In this document: positions 1-6,184 of the stretch, piece by piece
Numbering within the stretch: position 1 is the stretch's first letter
How the letters are laid out: every line of letters starts with the position of its first letter
Assembly: GCA_002358835.1 (NCBI GenBank)
Contig: DEPP01000083.1
Span: 1 to 18,866, forward strand
Reading direction: 5' to 3'
DNA: 18,866 nucleotides
Source: Bacteroidales bacterium UBA3389
GTDB taxonomy: Bacteria > Bacteroidota > Bacteroidia > Bacteroidales > P3
Program-made: the position numbers and the translations under genes
The notes under the pieces: generated by a model
Told to the model about the DNA's origin: nothing
Database searches by the model: none
What the model saw: the letters and a program-made list of their open reading frames with translations, nothing else

Positions 1-122
1 CATGCCCTGAAAATACAGGCGATTGGTACTTTACGGGAGACTATCCTACACCGGGAGGAAACAAGGTTGTCAATCGTGCCTTTATCAACTATTACGAGGG
101 CAATAATCAGCGAGCATACTAA
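1..122 (+). CDS. C-terminal fragment, probably PurF-like amidophosphoribosyltransferase
   Basis: An open frame enters from the left edge (codons in phase with base 3) and ends at TAA 120-122, leaving 39 residues. The visible tail contains CPENTGDWYFTGDYPTPGG and ends NNQRAY. From memory this resembles the C-terminus of the long Bacteroidetes amidophosphoribosyltransferase, which makes phosphoribosylamine from PRPP and glutamine in purine synthesis; I cannot verify this by a search. The other two forward frames carry no recognisable protein. A hairpin terminator 40 bases downstream supports this being a real gene end. The start and catalytic domains lie outside the window. Identity is moderate; that this is the end of a coding region is more certain. 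Confidence 0.55.
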   Translation, partial: CPENTGDWYFTGDYPTPGGNKVVNRAFINYYEGNNQRAY

Positions 123-160
123 GTCCAAACGACGTTAGAACGATAAAAACGCACATATCG

Positions 161-201
161 AACGGATACACCTGAGCAATCAAAGGAGTATCCGTTTTTT
201 T
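161..201 (+). terminator. Rho-independent terminator of the leftmost gene
   Basis: A perfect 9-bp inverted repeat (AACGGATAC at 161-169, GTATCCGTT at 188-196) encloses an 18-base loop and runs into a T tract at 195-201. It lies about 40 bases after the stop codon at 122 and faces the same way. Confidence 0.8.
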
Positions 202-233
202 GTATTTTCTTCCGAAAATCAGAGTGAAATGAA

Positions 234-317
234 TCTTGATTTCAGAAAATTCTTTCTTCGATTCGTTCGAGCGATTCTTTGTTTTATTTTTTCAAATTCA
301 AGAATTGTTTTTTGTTG
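234..317. repeat. Degenerate 21-bp tandem repeat, array A
   Basis: Units start at 234, 255 and 276, exactly 21 bp apart, each opening with TCTT (TCTTGATTTCAG, TCTTCGATTC, TCTTTGTTTTATTTT). A fourth, poorly matching unit may start at 297. A 64-bp stretch (228-291) aligns without gaps to 11888-11951 in array B, sharing for example AAATGAATCTT, TTTCAGAA and GATTCTTTGTTTTATTTT. The array sits about 30 bases downstream of the terminator at 161-201 and upstream of the promoter at 441-471. No function can be assigned. A minus-strand open frame crosses the array but is probably spurious. Confidence 0.7.
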
Positions 318-440
318 ATTTCTTACTGGAATTTCTTTTCTATAACAGATGACAATCAAAACATGGGGAATAAGTATGAAAAGTAAGAAGAACCTATTCT
401 TGTCGATATAAGAGAATAGTGAAAACTTCTTTGAAAAAAT

Positions 441-471
441 TTTGTCGAGTGGGGAAAGTTTTCTATCTTTG
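441..471 (+). promoter_or_regulatory. Bacteroidetes-type promoter for the structured RNA region
   Basis: A -33 element TTTG (441-444) is followed by a 19-bp spacer and a perfect -7 element TATCTTTG (464-471, consensus TAnnTTTG). Transcription would begin near 478. The first recognisable downstream item is the long hairpin RNA at 584-750, so this promoter probably drives that RNA and possibly the lipoprotein genes after it. Confidence 0.75.
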
Positions 472-583
472 TAGGCAGAAATTGTCATAAAATTTTCAAT
501 ATTTAAATTAAAAACATAAAAAAATAACAGGAGACAAAGAATATTAGTTATTAAAAAACAGTAATTTACAGCAAGATATAACG
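472..583 (+). other. AT-rich leader between promoter and structured RNA
   Basis: This is the predicted transcribed stretch between the promoter and the hairpin RNA. It is very A-rich, contains one purine-rich AGGAGA (about 529-534) with no ATG at a usable distance, and shows no credible reading frame. It could be a 5' leader that is trimmed away, or part of the mature RNA. A weak -7-like TAATTTAC at 562-569 lacks a TTTG partner, so an internal promoter is not well supported. Confidence 0.3.
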
Positions 584-750
584 GCGTTTTTGCTTATCCT
601 TGTTTTTCTGAAATCTGGAAAATTTCTAAACAAGTTAGTCAATAGTTAAGCAGAGAACGCTCACGACTCGTCTCGTGGGCTTTTCTTATTTGACTAACAG
701 GTATTCCAGAACCTCAGAAAAACGATAAGATGCAAGTCCCACGCTTTTTT
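584..750 (+). ncRNA. Long rod-shaped structured RNA, candidate 6S-like RNA
   Basis: The strand folds into a nested rod. Stems seen from outside in: GCGT 584-587 with ACGC 741-744; TTATC 594-598 with GATAA 724-728; a perfect 10-bp stem GTTTTTCTGA 602-611 with TCAGAAAAAC 714-723; TCTGGAA 614-620 with TTCCAGA 704-710; a perfect 9-bp stem GTTAGTCAA 634-642 with TTGACTAAC 690-698; and a tip GCTCACGA 659-666 with TCGTGGGC 673-680 (one G-U). Between the TCTGGAA and GTTAGTCAA stems is an asymmetric bubble (13 and 5 bases). T6 at 745-750 follows the closing stem and could mark the 3' end. The length (about 165 bases), rod shape and internal bubble resemble 6S RNA, which binds RNA polymerase. A Bacteroidales RNA motif has been linked to 6S, but I cannot run a covariance search. 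The structure is well supported; the family name is inference. A perfect promoter lies upstream. Confidence 0.65.
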
Positions 751-823
751 ATGTCTGCAAAGTCAATGAAAAAATTAATTACAGCCCTTGGGACTTAGGC
801 AGAATCTTAAAAAACATATTCAA

Positions 824-1096
824 ATGAAAGTATTAAAATTGTCGGGCATTGCTTTGTTGATGGCAATTGTCTTGAGTTCTTGTACAAACAAGAAAGAGTG
901 TTATTGTGAAGTTGTTGCATACGAAGATGAGTACATTCTGGGAGTTCTTTACGAAGATGTGTTCTATACCGAACGCAATGAAATTGTCGAAACTGGCAAA
1001 GAATGCTATGAAATCAATGAAACTGATTTTTCTGATGGTACTCAGGACTTAATGTACGATGCTTCACGATATTATTTCAATTGTCAGGAGTTTTAG
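824..1096 (+). CDS. Small Cys-rich lipoprotein, function unknown
   Basis: This encodes a 90-residue protein of a family I do not recognise. The start at 824 is chosen over an upstream frame-open codon at 788 because it begins a clean lipoprotein signal peptide: MKVLKL, a hydrophobic core, then lipobox LSSC with Cys20. The mature part is short, acidic and Tyr/Glu-rich. It carries a CYC pair soon after the lipidated Cys (KKECYCEV), a second motif GKECYEI, and a final NCQEF. The next gene, 23 bases downstream, shows the same order (ECEC, RECQYI, YVCDS), so the two look like tandem paralogues. Envelope location, probably anchored in the outer or inner membrane, is inferred from the lipobox. Expression probably comes from a promoter further upstream, since none is clear between 750 and 824. 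Confidence 0.75.
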   Translation: MKVLKLSGIALLMAIVLSSCTNKKECYCEVVAYEDEYILGVLYEDVFYTERNEIVETGKECYEINETDFSDGTQDLMYDASRYYFNCQEF

Positions 1097-1119
1097 CTTT
1101 AACAAAAAAACGATTGACT

Positions 1120-1377
1120 ATGAAAAAGATTTTAATTACAGCGGTATTGGCGTTGATATCGACTTGCTTTGCTTCTTGTGAATTGGTTTTCCAGGAATGT
1201 GAATGTTTTATCAAGTTATATGATTACAACGACAACATGACAGCAATCAGGACAGAACTTAGAATAGATCCTGACAGAGAATGTCAATACATAGAATTCG
1301 AAGAGTTTTATGAAGAAATAAAGAATCTATACAAAGAGGCATATTATTCGGAGTATGTTTGTGATTCAATTTATTAA
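1120..1377 (+). CDS. Small Cys-rich lipoprotein, paralogue of the preceding gene
   Basis: This is an 85-residue protein of unknown function. The ATG at 1120 starts a typical lipoprotein signal (MKKILITAVLALI) with lipobox FASC and Cys20. The frame stays open further upstream, but that overlaps the preceding gene and adds no signal. The mature part keeps the cysteine pattern of its neighbour: ECEC just after the lipidated Cys, RECQYI in the middle and YVCDSIY at the end. Its mid-region is acidic (EFEEFYEEIKNLYKEAYYSEY). The four conserved non-lipid cysteines could form disulfides outside the cytoplasm. Spacing of 23 and 21 bases to the neighbours suggests one transcript ending at the terminator at 2076-2114. 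Confidence 0.75.
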   Translation: MKKILITAVLALISTCFASCELVFQECECFIKLYDYNDNMTAIRTELRIDPDRECQYIEFEEFYEEIKNLYKEAYYSEYVCDSIY

Positions 1378-1398
1378 TAATTAAAACAGTTTAATATT

Positions 1399-2061
1399 AT
1401 GGCAAAAAGATTATTGGTGCTTTTGGCGGTCTTGTTTGCAGGATTGACAATGTACGCACAAGGACAGATGAAAGACGTTGTTTATTTGAAAAACGGTGGA
1501 ATGGTAAGAGGAATCATTGTTGAACAGGTTCCCGGAGTAAGTATCAAGATTCAAACCAACGATGGTAATATTTTCGTTTACAAAATAGAGGAAATAGAAA
1601 AGATGACCAAAGAGATGGTGCAATCTCGTGCTTATAACATGGGTTATGGTCAAGGTTACAAAAGTGCCGGAGCTGCCGGAGTACTTTCGTTTTTCTTTCC
1701 GGGAGCCGGACAGTTGTATGCAAGTAATTGGCGTTCGGGAAGCGGTTGGATATGCTTTGGTTGGACGGTTGCATTTGCTGGAGCATTTACAACAATTATG
1801 ATAGCAGATCCTTATTATTTGTTTGTACCAGTCGGACTTCCGCTTTTGGGAGCACATCTCGGGATGATGATTTATTCCATTGTCGATGCAGTGAAGATAG
1901 CCCATAATGTGAATATGCAAAATGGTTATGTATGTTTTCCAATAGGCAAAAAAGCATCTTTGGGTTTCCGTCCGGAGGTTTCTTATAACAACCTGCTTTC
2001 TCCAAATGGTAATTTGTCTTCGTCAGTTACCACAGGAGTCGGCATTTCTTTGAATTTCTAA
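1399..2061 (+). CDS. Exported protein with N-terminal beta-rich domain and TM2-like membrane segments
   Basis: This 220-residue protein starts with a signal peptide (about residues 1-22, ending MYAQG). A small domain follows at residues 25-70, with DVVYLKNGGMVRGIIVEQ and an IFVYKIEEIEKM strand. That pattern is common in Bacteroidetes envelope proteins of unknown role. Residues 95-165 are hydrophobic and begin FFFPGAGQLYASNWRSG, which resembles the TM2-type PGAGQ(L/F)Y motif of small two-helix membrane domains. The C-terminus alternates polar and hydrophobic residues and ends GVGISLNF with a terminal Phe, as in many outer-membrane beta proteins. It is the last gene of the lipoprotein unit. Function is unknown; a role linked to the two small lipoproteins is inferred only from adjacency. 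Confidence 0.75.
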   Translation: MAKRLLVLLAVLFAGLTMYAQGQMKDVVYLKNGGMVRGIIVEQVPGVSIKIQTNDGNIFVYKIEEIEKMTKEMVQSRAYNMGYGQGYKSAGAAGVLSFFFPGAGQLYASNWRSGSGWICFGWTVAFAGAFTTIMIADPYYLFVPVGLPLLGAHLGMMIYSIVDAVKIAHNVNMQNGYVCFPIGKKASLGFRPEVSYNNLLSPNGNLSSSVTTGVGISLNF

Positions 2062-2075
2062 CACAGAGAATTTAT

Positions 2076-2114
2076 GAAAGTCGCAGGGTTGAGAACTTTG
2101 CGACTTTCTTTTTT
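2076..2114 (+). terminator. Rho-independent terminator of the lipoprotein unit
   Basis: A perfect 10-bp inverted repeat (GAAAGTCGCA at 2076-2085, TGCGACTTTC at 2099-2108) is followed by six T residues at 2109-2114. It lies 15 bases after the stop codon at 2061. Confidence 0.9.
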
Positions 2115-2127
2115 CAGTCTATATTTC
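2097..2127 (+). promoter_or_regulatory. Probable promoter of the WD40 lipoprotein gene, embedded in the upstream terminator
   Basis: TTTG at 2097-2100 is followed by a 19-bp spacer and TATATTTC at 2120-2127, one base off the TAnnTTTG consensus. The -33 element and spacer use the 3' arm and T tract of the preceding terminator. The predicted start near 2134 would give a 5' leader of about 40 bases. Confidence 0.5.
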
Positions 2128-2174
2128 GAGTAATAAAAAGAAAAATTCACAATCACAAAAAAGATATTACGCTT

Positions 2175-3023
2175 ATGAAGAAATTATGTTTTTTGTTTTT
2201 GCTTTGCAGTTCTGTAGCAATGTTTACTGCCTGTGAAGAGCCGATAGAGATGACTTATTACAATGCTATGAGTCTTAAAACCTTGAGAGGACATTCCGAT
2301 TGGGTTCAATCCGCATTCTATAGTCCCGATGGCAGTCGCATAGTCAGTGCTTCGAATGATAAAACTATCAGAATATGGAATGCAAGCACCGGTGAATGTC
2401 TTAAATCCTTCAGTAAAGGTAGTTGGGGTTATGTTGCCGCAGAGTTTAGTCCCGATGGTAAGCACATAGTTGCTGTTTCAGAAGGAGACGGCATTCAGAT
2501 ATGGAATGTAAATAGCGGAGAATGTGTTAGTATTTTTGAAATAAACAACTATGTCAATGTACATGCGTCATGGAGTCCTGATGGCAAACGTATAGTTGGC
2601 GTTTCAAACAGTGGAATTATCAGAGTGTGGGACGTCAATAGCCGTAATATTGTTCAAACATTGGATGATAGTAATAAAATTCCTCATTCCGCATATTTCA
2701 GTCCGAATGGTAAACGTATAGTTACAAGCAATTCTATTGACAATTCTGTGAAAATATGGGATGTAAGCACGGGAACATGTGTCAGAACTTTATCCGGACA
2801 TAACGAATCCGTTTTCTTTGCCTCCTATAATCATGATGGCAGTCGCATAGTCAGCTGTTCGGGTGATTATACGATTAAAATCTGGGATGCAAACACCGGA
2901 GAATGTCTTAAAACCTTATCGGGCCATCATTTAATGGTGAATACTGTGGCTTATAATCCTACAGGCAGTTGCATAATCAGTGCTTCACTTGATGAAACTA
3001 TTAAAATATGGAGTTCAGAGTAG
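2175..3023 (+). CDS. WD40-repeat lipoprotein (six repeats)
   Basis: This is a 282-residue protein. The signal peptide MKKLCFLFLLCSSVAM ends in lipobox FTAC with Cys20, so the mature protein is predicted to be lipid-anchored outside the cytoplasm. From residue 34 it consists almost wholly of WD40 repeats. Six blade ends are visible: IRIWNAS, IQIWNVN, IRVWDVN, VKIWDVS, IKIWDAN and IKIWSSE, each preceded by a SPDG(K/S)RIV-type turn. Typical LRGH and LSGH openings occur in the first and last blades, so a single propeller of six or seven blades is likely. Such propellers serve as protein-protein scaffolds; no enzymatic residues are recognisable. Blades 1 and 5 are very alike at the DNA level, including GATGGCAGTCGCATAGTCAG in both. 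The gene is flanked by its own probable promoter and terminator, so it appears monocistronic. The binding partner is unknown. Confidence 0.85.
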   Translation: MKKLCFLFLLCSSVAMFTACEEPIEMTYYNAMSLKTLRGHSDWVQSAFYSPDGSRIVSASNDKTIRIWNASTGECLKSFSKGSWGYVAAEFSPDGKHIVAVSEGDGIQIWNVNSGECVSIFEINNYVNVHASWSPDGKRIVGVSNSGIIRVWDVNSRNIVQTLDDSNKIPHSAYFSPNGKRIVTSNSIDNSVKIWDVSTGTCVRTLSGHNESVFFASYNHDGSRIVSCSGDYTIKIWDANTGECLKTLSGHHLMVNTVAYNPTGSCIISASLDETIKIWSSE

Positions 3024-3026
3024 GAA

Positions 3027-3051
3027 AGGTGTTTGTCATAAAACATCTTTT
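3027..3051 (+). terminator. Weak terminator after the WD40 lipoprotein
   Basis: AGGTGTTT at 3027-3034 pairs with AAACATCT at 3041-3048 (eight pairs, one G-U) around a six-base loop and runs into TTTT at 3048-3051. It begins four bases after the stop codon. The T tract is short, so efficiency is uncertain. Confidence 0.55.
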
Positions 3052-3127
3052 ACTTTAATGGTGCAGTTATCTGAAGTTCTTCTTTTTTTACATGGGAGTT
3101 TTTGTTGTTTTGCTTATTTCTGCTTTA

Positions 3128-4660
3128 TCAAAATTGGAAATAAATAAAAGCTTGTATGTCTGCCGTCTTGAATTGATAAAGCAAAACAGCAGTGATGATT
3201 GCTGCAAGTAGTTGCAGTGCGATTGGAGTCTTGATGAAACATTCACGAATTGCATCTTTGGCTGTCTTAGGAAGCCAATGGATTATGTAGCCTGCAAGAA
3301 TCAAAAGTAGCGGTTTCCAATATGAGGTGAGTATTGCAGGAATGATTTCGACGTTATAAGGACTGAAGATGTTTGAAATGATATTCAGGGCAGTTGTTGT
3401 GTCGTTTGCTCTGAAGAATATCCAGCAAAAGCATACGAAGTTAAAGGTTATAAAAAGCGAGATGAATTTGAAGAATGTTTTTTTCTCGAAAATATCGGTC
3501 AGTCTTTTAATCAGTTTGTCGAAAACCAAAGCCAAACCATGCAAACCGCCCCAAATGATGAATCGAAGGTTTGCTCCGTGCCATAATCCACCGATTAACA
3601 TTGTAAGCATTAAGTTTATGTAGCGTCTGAATTGTCCTTTGCGATTTCCTCCAAGGCTTATGTAAAGGTAATCTTTGAGCCAAGCCGACAGACTTATATG
3701 CCAACGTCTCCAAAACTCGGTTATGTTGAACGATTTGTAAGGAGAATTGAAATTTTGTGGTAATCTGAATCCGAATAACAAAGCAACCGCTATCGCAATG
3801 TCCGTATAACCCGAAAAATCGCAATAGATTTGTAATGCATATCCGTACACAGCCAAAAGATTCTCGAAAGAAGAGTACAATTGTGGCATTTCGAAAACTC
3901 TATCCACAAAGTTAGCACTTATGTAATCTGAAATTATTATCTTCTTTATCAGACCATTAAGAATGAAAAACAGACTCCATGAGAATTCTTTCTTGCTTAG
4001 TGAATATGGTTTTTCAAGTTGTGGAAGAAATTCGTTAGCTCTGACTATCGGACCTGCAACAAGCGAAGGAAAAAAACTGAGATAAAACGCAAAATCAACA
4101 AATGAGGGTTGCTTTTCCAATCTTTGTCGGTATATATCCACAATGTAGGAAATCGCTTGAAAGGTGTAGAACGATATTCCTGCGGGCAGTATGATTTTAT
4201 CAATGGAAAATTCTGTCCCGAAGCTGTTGTTGGAAAATAAAGCAAGATAATCCACAACCTTTATGTCGGTTGCAAAATATGTATTTATTATATCGACAAT
4301 GAAATATGCGTATTTGAAATAAGCAAGAAAAGCAAGACTGATAACGACTCCCAAAGAGAGAAAGAACTTTCTGAGACTTTTCTTCTTGAATCGGAAAACT
4401 GCTTTCCCCGAAAGGTAAGTCAGGATTGTTGTTATGAGTAAAAGGATGACAAATTTGCCGCTTGACAGATAGTAAAAGAACATACTGACGGCAAAAAGGT
4501 AGAAATGTCGAGCTCGAAATTTATTCTTGATTGGAGAATAGAAGAGTAAGACAACTGCAAGGAATATCCAAAAAGTTGCTTGAGCAAACGTGAGCGGATT
4601 GTCGAAAGAAAAATCGAACAGATTCATTGATTGCTTTTTTGCTTTTGATAAATCATTCAT
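3128..4660 (-). CDS. MBOAT-family O-acyltransferase (AlgI/DltB type)
   Basis: This is a 510-residue polytopic membrane protein. MBOAT enzymes transfer acyl groups, often acetyl, across the membrane onto polysaccharide, peptidoglycan or teichoic acid hydroxyls. AlgI-family hallmarks occur in order: LPAGISFYTFQAISYIVDIYR near residues 158-178, FFPSLVAGPIVR near 196-207, DFSGYTDIAIA near 281-291, FWRRWHISLSAWLKDYLY near 316-333 and GGLWHGA near 357-363. His321 and His361 are the usual candidate active-site histidines. Length matches the family (about 460-520). Two starts are possible: Met1 at 4660, or Met12 at 4627, which leaves more room after the tRNA terminator. No SGNH partner is adjacent, but an exported SGNH hydrolase lies at 9474-10667. 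The substrate cannot be inferred. Confidence 0.92.
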   Translation of the reverse strand: MNDLSKAKKQSMNLFDFSFDNPLTFAQATFWIFLAVVLLFYSPIKNKFRARHFYLFAVSMFFYYLSSGKFVILLLITTILTYLSGKAVFRFKKKSLRKFFLSLGVVISLAFLAYFKYAYFIVDIINTYFATDIKVVDYLALFSNNSFGTEFSIDKIILPAGISFYTFQAISYIVDIYRQRLEKQPSFVDFAFYLSFFPSLVAGPIVRANEFLPQLEKPYSLSKKEFSWSLFFILNGLIKKIIISDYISANFVDRVFEMPQLYSSFENLLAVYGYALQIYCDFSGYTDIAIAVALLFGFRLPQNFNSPYKSFNITEFWRRWHISLSAWLKDYLYISLGGNRKGQFRRYINLMLTMLIGGLWHGANLRFIIWGGLHGLALVFDKLIKRLTDIFEKKTFFKFISLFITFNFVCFCWIFFRANDTTTALNIISNIFSPYNVEIIPAILTSYWKPLLLILAGYIIHWLPKTAKDAIRECFIKTPIALQLLAAIITAVLLYQFKTADIQAFIYFQF

Positions 4661-4663
4661 ACG

Positions 4664-4695
4664 AAAAAAGCATCTGCGAATTTACACAGATGCTT
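4664..4695 (-). terminator. Terminator of tRNA-Val, abutting the MBOAT start
   Basis: On the minus strand AAGCATCTG (4695-4687) and CAGATGCTT (4676-4668) form a perfect 9-bp stem with a ten-base loop, followed by a run of T (complement of the A tract at 4664-4669). It lies 14 bases after the tRNA end and only three bases before the first possible ATG of the MBOAT gene. Confidence 0.85.
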
Positions 4696-4709
4696 TGTCT
4701 TTTCGTTTG

Positions 4710-4784
4710 TGGGAGTATTAGGATTCGAACCTAAGACCCTCTGCTTGTAAGGCAGATGCTCTAAACCAGCTGAGCTATACTCCC
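4710..4784 (-). tRNA. tRNA-Val: tRNA-Val, anticodon TAC
   Basis: The 75-base cloverleaf folds fully by eye on the minus strand. The acceptor is GGGAGTA (from 4784) with TACTCCC (to 4711), and the D arm is GCTC/GAGC with an AGCTGGTTTA loop. The anticodon arm is TCTGC-CTTACAA-GCAGA, giving anticodon TAC (reads GUA and probably GUG valine codons). The variable loop is GGGTC, and the T arm is TTAGG-TTCGAAT-CCTAA. The discriminator is A. The following bases are CAA rather than CCA, so CCA is added after transcription. A perfect promoter lies 18 bases upstream and a terminator 14 bases downstream, so it can form a complete single-gene unit. Confidence 0.97.
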
Positions 4785-4801
4785 TCTCTCGTTTGCGTTT
4801 G

Positions 4802-4833
4802 CAAAGATACAACGCTTTTTTGATTCCACCAAA
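4802..4833 (-). promoter_or_regulatory. Promoter of tRNA-Val
   Basis: On the minus strand TTTG (4833-4830) is followed by a 20-bp spacer and a perfect TATCTTTG (4809-4802). Transcription would begin near 4796, about a dozen bases before the tRNA 5' end at 4784. The promoter fills the gap after the dihydroorotase gene. I see no hairpin terminator for that upstream operon, so read-through into the tRNA is possible. Confidence 0.8.
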
Positions 4834-4858
4834 TTTTTTTGAGAGATTTTTTGATTTT

Positions 4859-6184
4859 TTATATTTTTACTCCAAATTTTGCTTCTGAAACTTTGCCGTT
4901 TTGATAAACTTTTTCACCATTAAGATATGTTGCAACTATCTCGTTGTCAAATGTTTCTCCTTCGAATGGAGACCACTCACATTTTGAAAACAAGGACTCT
5001 TTTGTAATATGTGTTTTTTTGTTTGAATTAATCAGTACAATGTCTGCAAAATAGCCTTTTTTGATGTATCCTCTATCCTTTATGTCAAAAAGTTTCGCAG
5101 GATTGTGTGCCATTTTCTCAACTAATTTTGTCAAAGAAATCTCTTTTTGTTTGACTAATTGCAGCATTATAAGCAAGGAATGTTGTATTGAAGGTATGCC
5201 TGAAGGTGCTTCGAAGTATGGTTTGAGTTTTTCTTCTTTCAGATGAGGTGCATGGTCTGTTGCAATAATGTCTATTTTATCAGTTCTCAGACCCTCTCTC
5301 AATGCCGCTCTGTCTTGTTTTGTTTTTACGCTCGGATTACATTTGATAAGGTTGCCGTATTTCTCGAAATCCTCATCGCAAAACCAAAGGTGAATCGGAG
5401 AAACTTCGGCAGTGATTCGCTTGTTTTCGATATTGCCTTCCGTAAGCAACGACAATTCTTTTTCTGTTGTCAAATGGGCAATATGAAAGCGTGTATTGTT
5501 TTCCTTTGCCATCTGAACGGCAAATGCAGAACTTTGATAACAACTTTCCGAACTTCTAATCAAAGGATGAAGTTTTGCTGTTGCTTTATCTCCATAGCGT
5601 TCTTTGTATTCAGCTGTGTTTTTTCTGATGATGGATTCATCTTCACAGTGAGCGGAAATCACTTTGTCGGTTATCGAAAAAAGTTCTCTCAGACTGTTTT
5701 TGTCATCAACCAACATATTGCCTGTAGATGAACCAAGGAAAAGTTTTAGTCCGCAACAGTTATCGCGAGTTATTGTTTTAGCTGTTGAGTAATTGCTATT
5801 TGTAAGTCCGAAGAAAAAGCCATAGTTGCAATACATATTTTCATTTGCAAGTTTGAGCTTATCCTCTAAGCTTTTTTCGCTTGTCGTTGTTGGATTTGTG
5901 TTTGGCATTTCCAAAACGGTGGTAACTCCTCCTGCCAAAGCAGCTTTGCTTTCCGAAGACATATCTGCTTTATACTCCAATCCAGGTTGACGGAAGTGTA
6001 CATGAGCATCGATAATTCCAGGAATTGCAATCAATCCTGTGCAATCTATATACTCTGTATCTAAAGGCAAATCGGATAGAGGCTCATTGCTGATTGCCTC
6101 TATCCGATTTGCTTTGACTAATATGTTACCATATTCTTCCCTGCCTTCATTTACAATCAAGGCATTTGCAAAATATTTATACAT
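4859..6184 (-). CDS. pyrC: Dihydroorotase (class I)
   Basis: This 441-residue cytoplasmic amidohydrolase interconverts carbamoyl aspartate and dihydroorotate, the third step of pyrimidine synthesis. The class I zinc-site motifs are present: DAHVHFRQPG with His61 and His63, GLKLFLGSSTG with Lys147 (a candidate for the carboxylated bridging lysine), SAHCEDE with His179, HIAHLTT with His234/His237, and ATDHAPH with Asp310. MPNTNP near residue 93 is the usual substrate-binding segment. Length is normal for the long class I form. The start overlaps the stop of the upstream zinc-ribbon gene by eight bases, so it is the last gene of a minus-strand operon and probably translationally coupled. No other pyr gene is nearby. 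Confidence 0.93.
   Translation of the reverse strand: MYKYFANALIVNEGREEYGNILVKANRIEAISNEPLSDLPLDTEYIDCTGLIAIPGIIDAHVHFRQPGLEYKADMSSESKAALAGGVTTVLEMPNTNPTTTSEKSLEDKLKLANENMYCNYGFFFGLTNSNYSTAKTITRDNCCGLKLFLGSSTGNMLVDDKNSLRELFSITDKVISAHCEDESIIRKNTAEYKERYGDKATAKLHPLIRSSESCYQSSAFAVQMAKENNTRFHIAHLTTEKELSLLTEGNIENKRITAEVSPIHLWFCDEDFEKYGNLIKCNPSVKTKQDRAALREGLRTDKIDIIATDHAPHLKEEKLKPYFEAPSGIPSIQHSLLIMLQLVKQKEISLTKLVEKMAHNPAKLFDIKDRGYIKKGYFADIVLINSNKKTHITKESLFSKCEWSPFEGETFDNEIVATYLNGEKVYQNGKVSEAKFGVKI

Noticed and set aside
219..488. Minus-strand open frame of 89 codons with a hydrophobic stretch
   Set aside because: It runs through the 21-bp repeat array and across the plus-strand promoter at 441-471; its C-terminal half is translated repeat. 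It has no recognisable family and no promoter or terminator of its own.
788..823. Upstream extension of the first lipoprotein to a start at 788
   Set aside because: The added 12 residues (MGLRQNLKKHIQ) would sit ahead of a normal lipoprotein signal and overlap the sequence complementary to the structured RNA; the ATG at 824 gives a standard Cys20 lipobox.
1411..1920. Minus-strand open frame of 169 codons opposite the TM2-like gene
   Set aside because: It is rich in His, Cys and Ser, has no domain pattern, and lies wholly within a well-supported gene with signal peptide and terminator on the other strand.
4710..4784. tRNA-Val as an integration site for the neighbouring MBOAT region
   Set aside because: I found no second copy of the tRNA 3' end in the window and no integrase or mobility gene nearby.
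5243..5731. Plus-strand open frame of 162 codons inside the dihydroorotase gene
   Set aside because: The opposite strand has intact catalytic motifs throughout; this frame is Cys/Phe-rich antisense translation.
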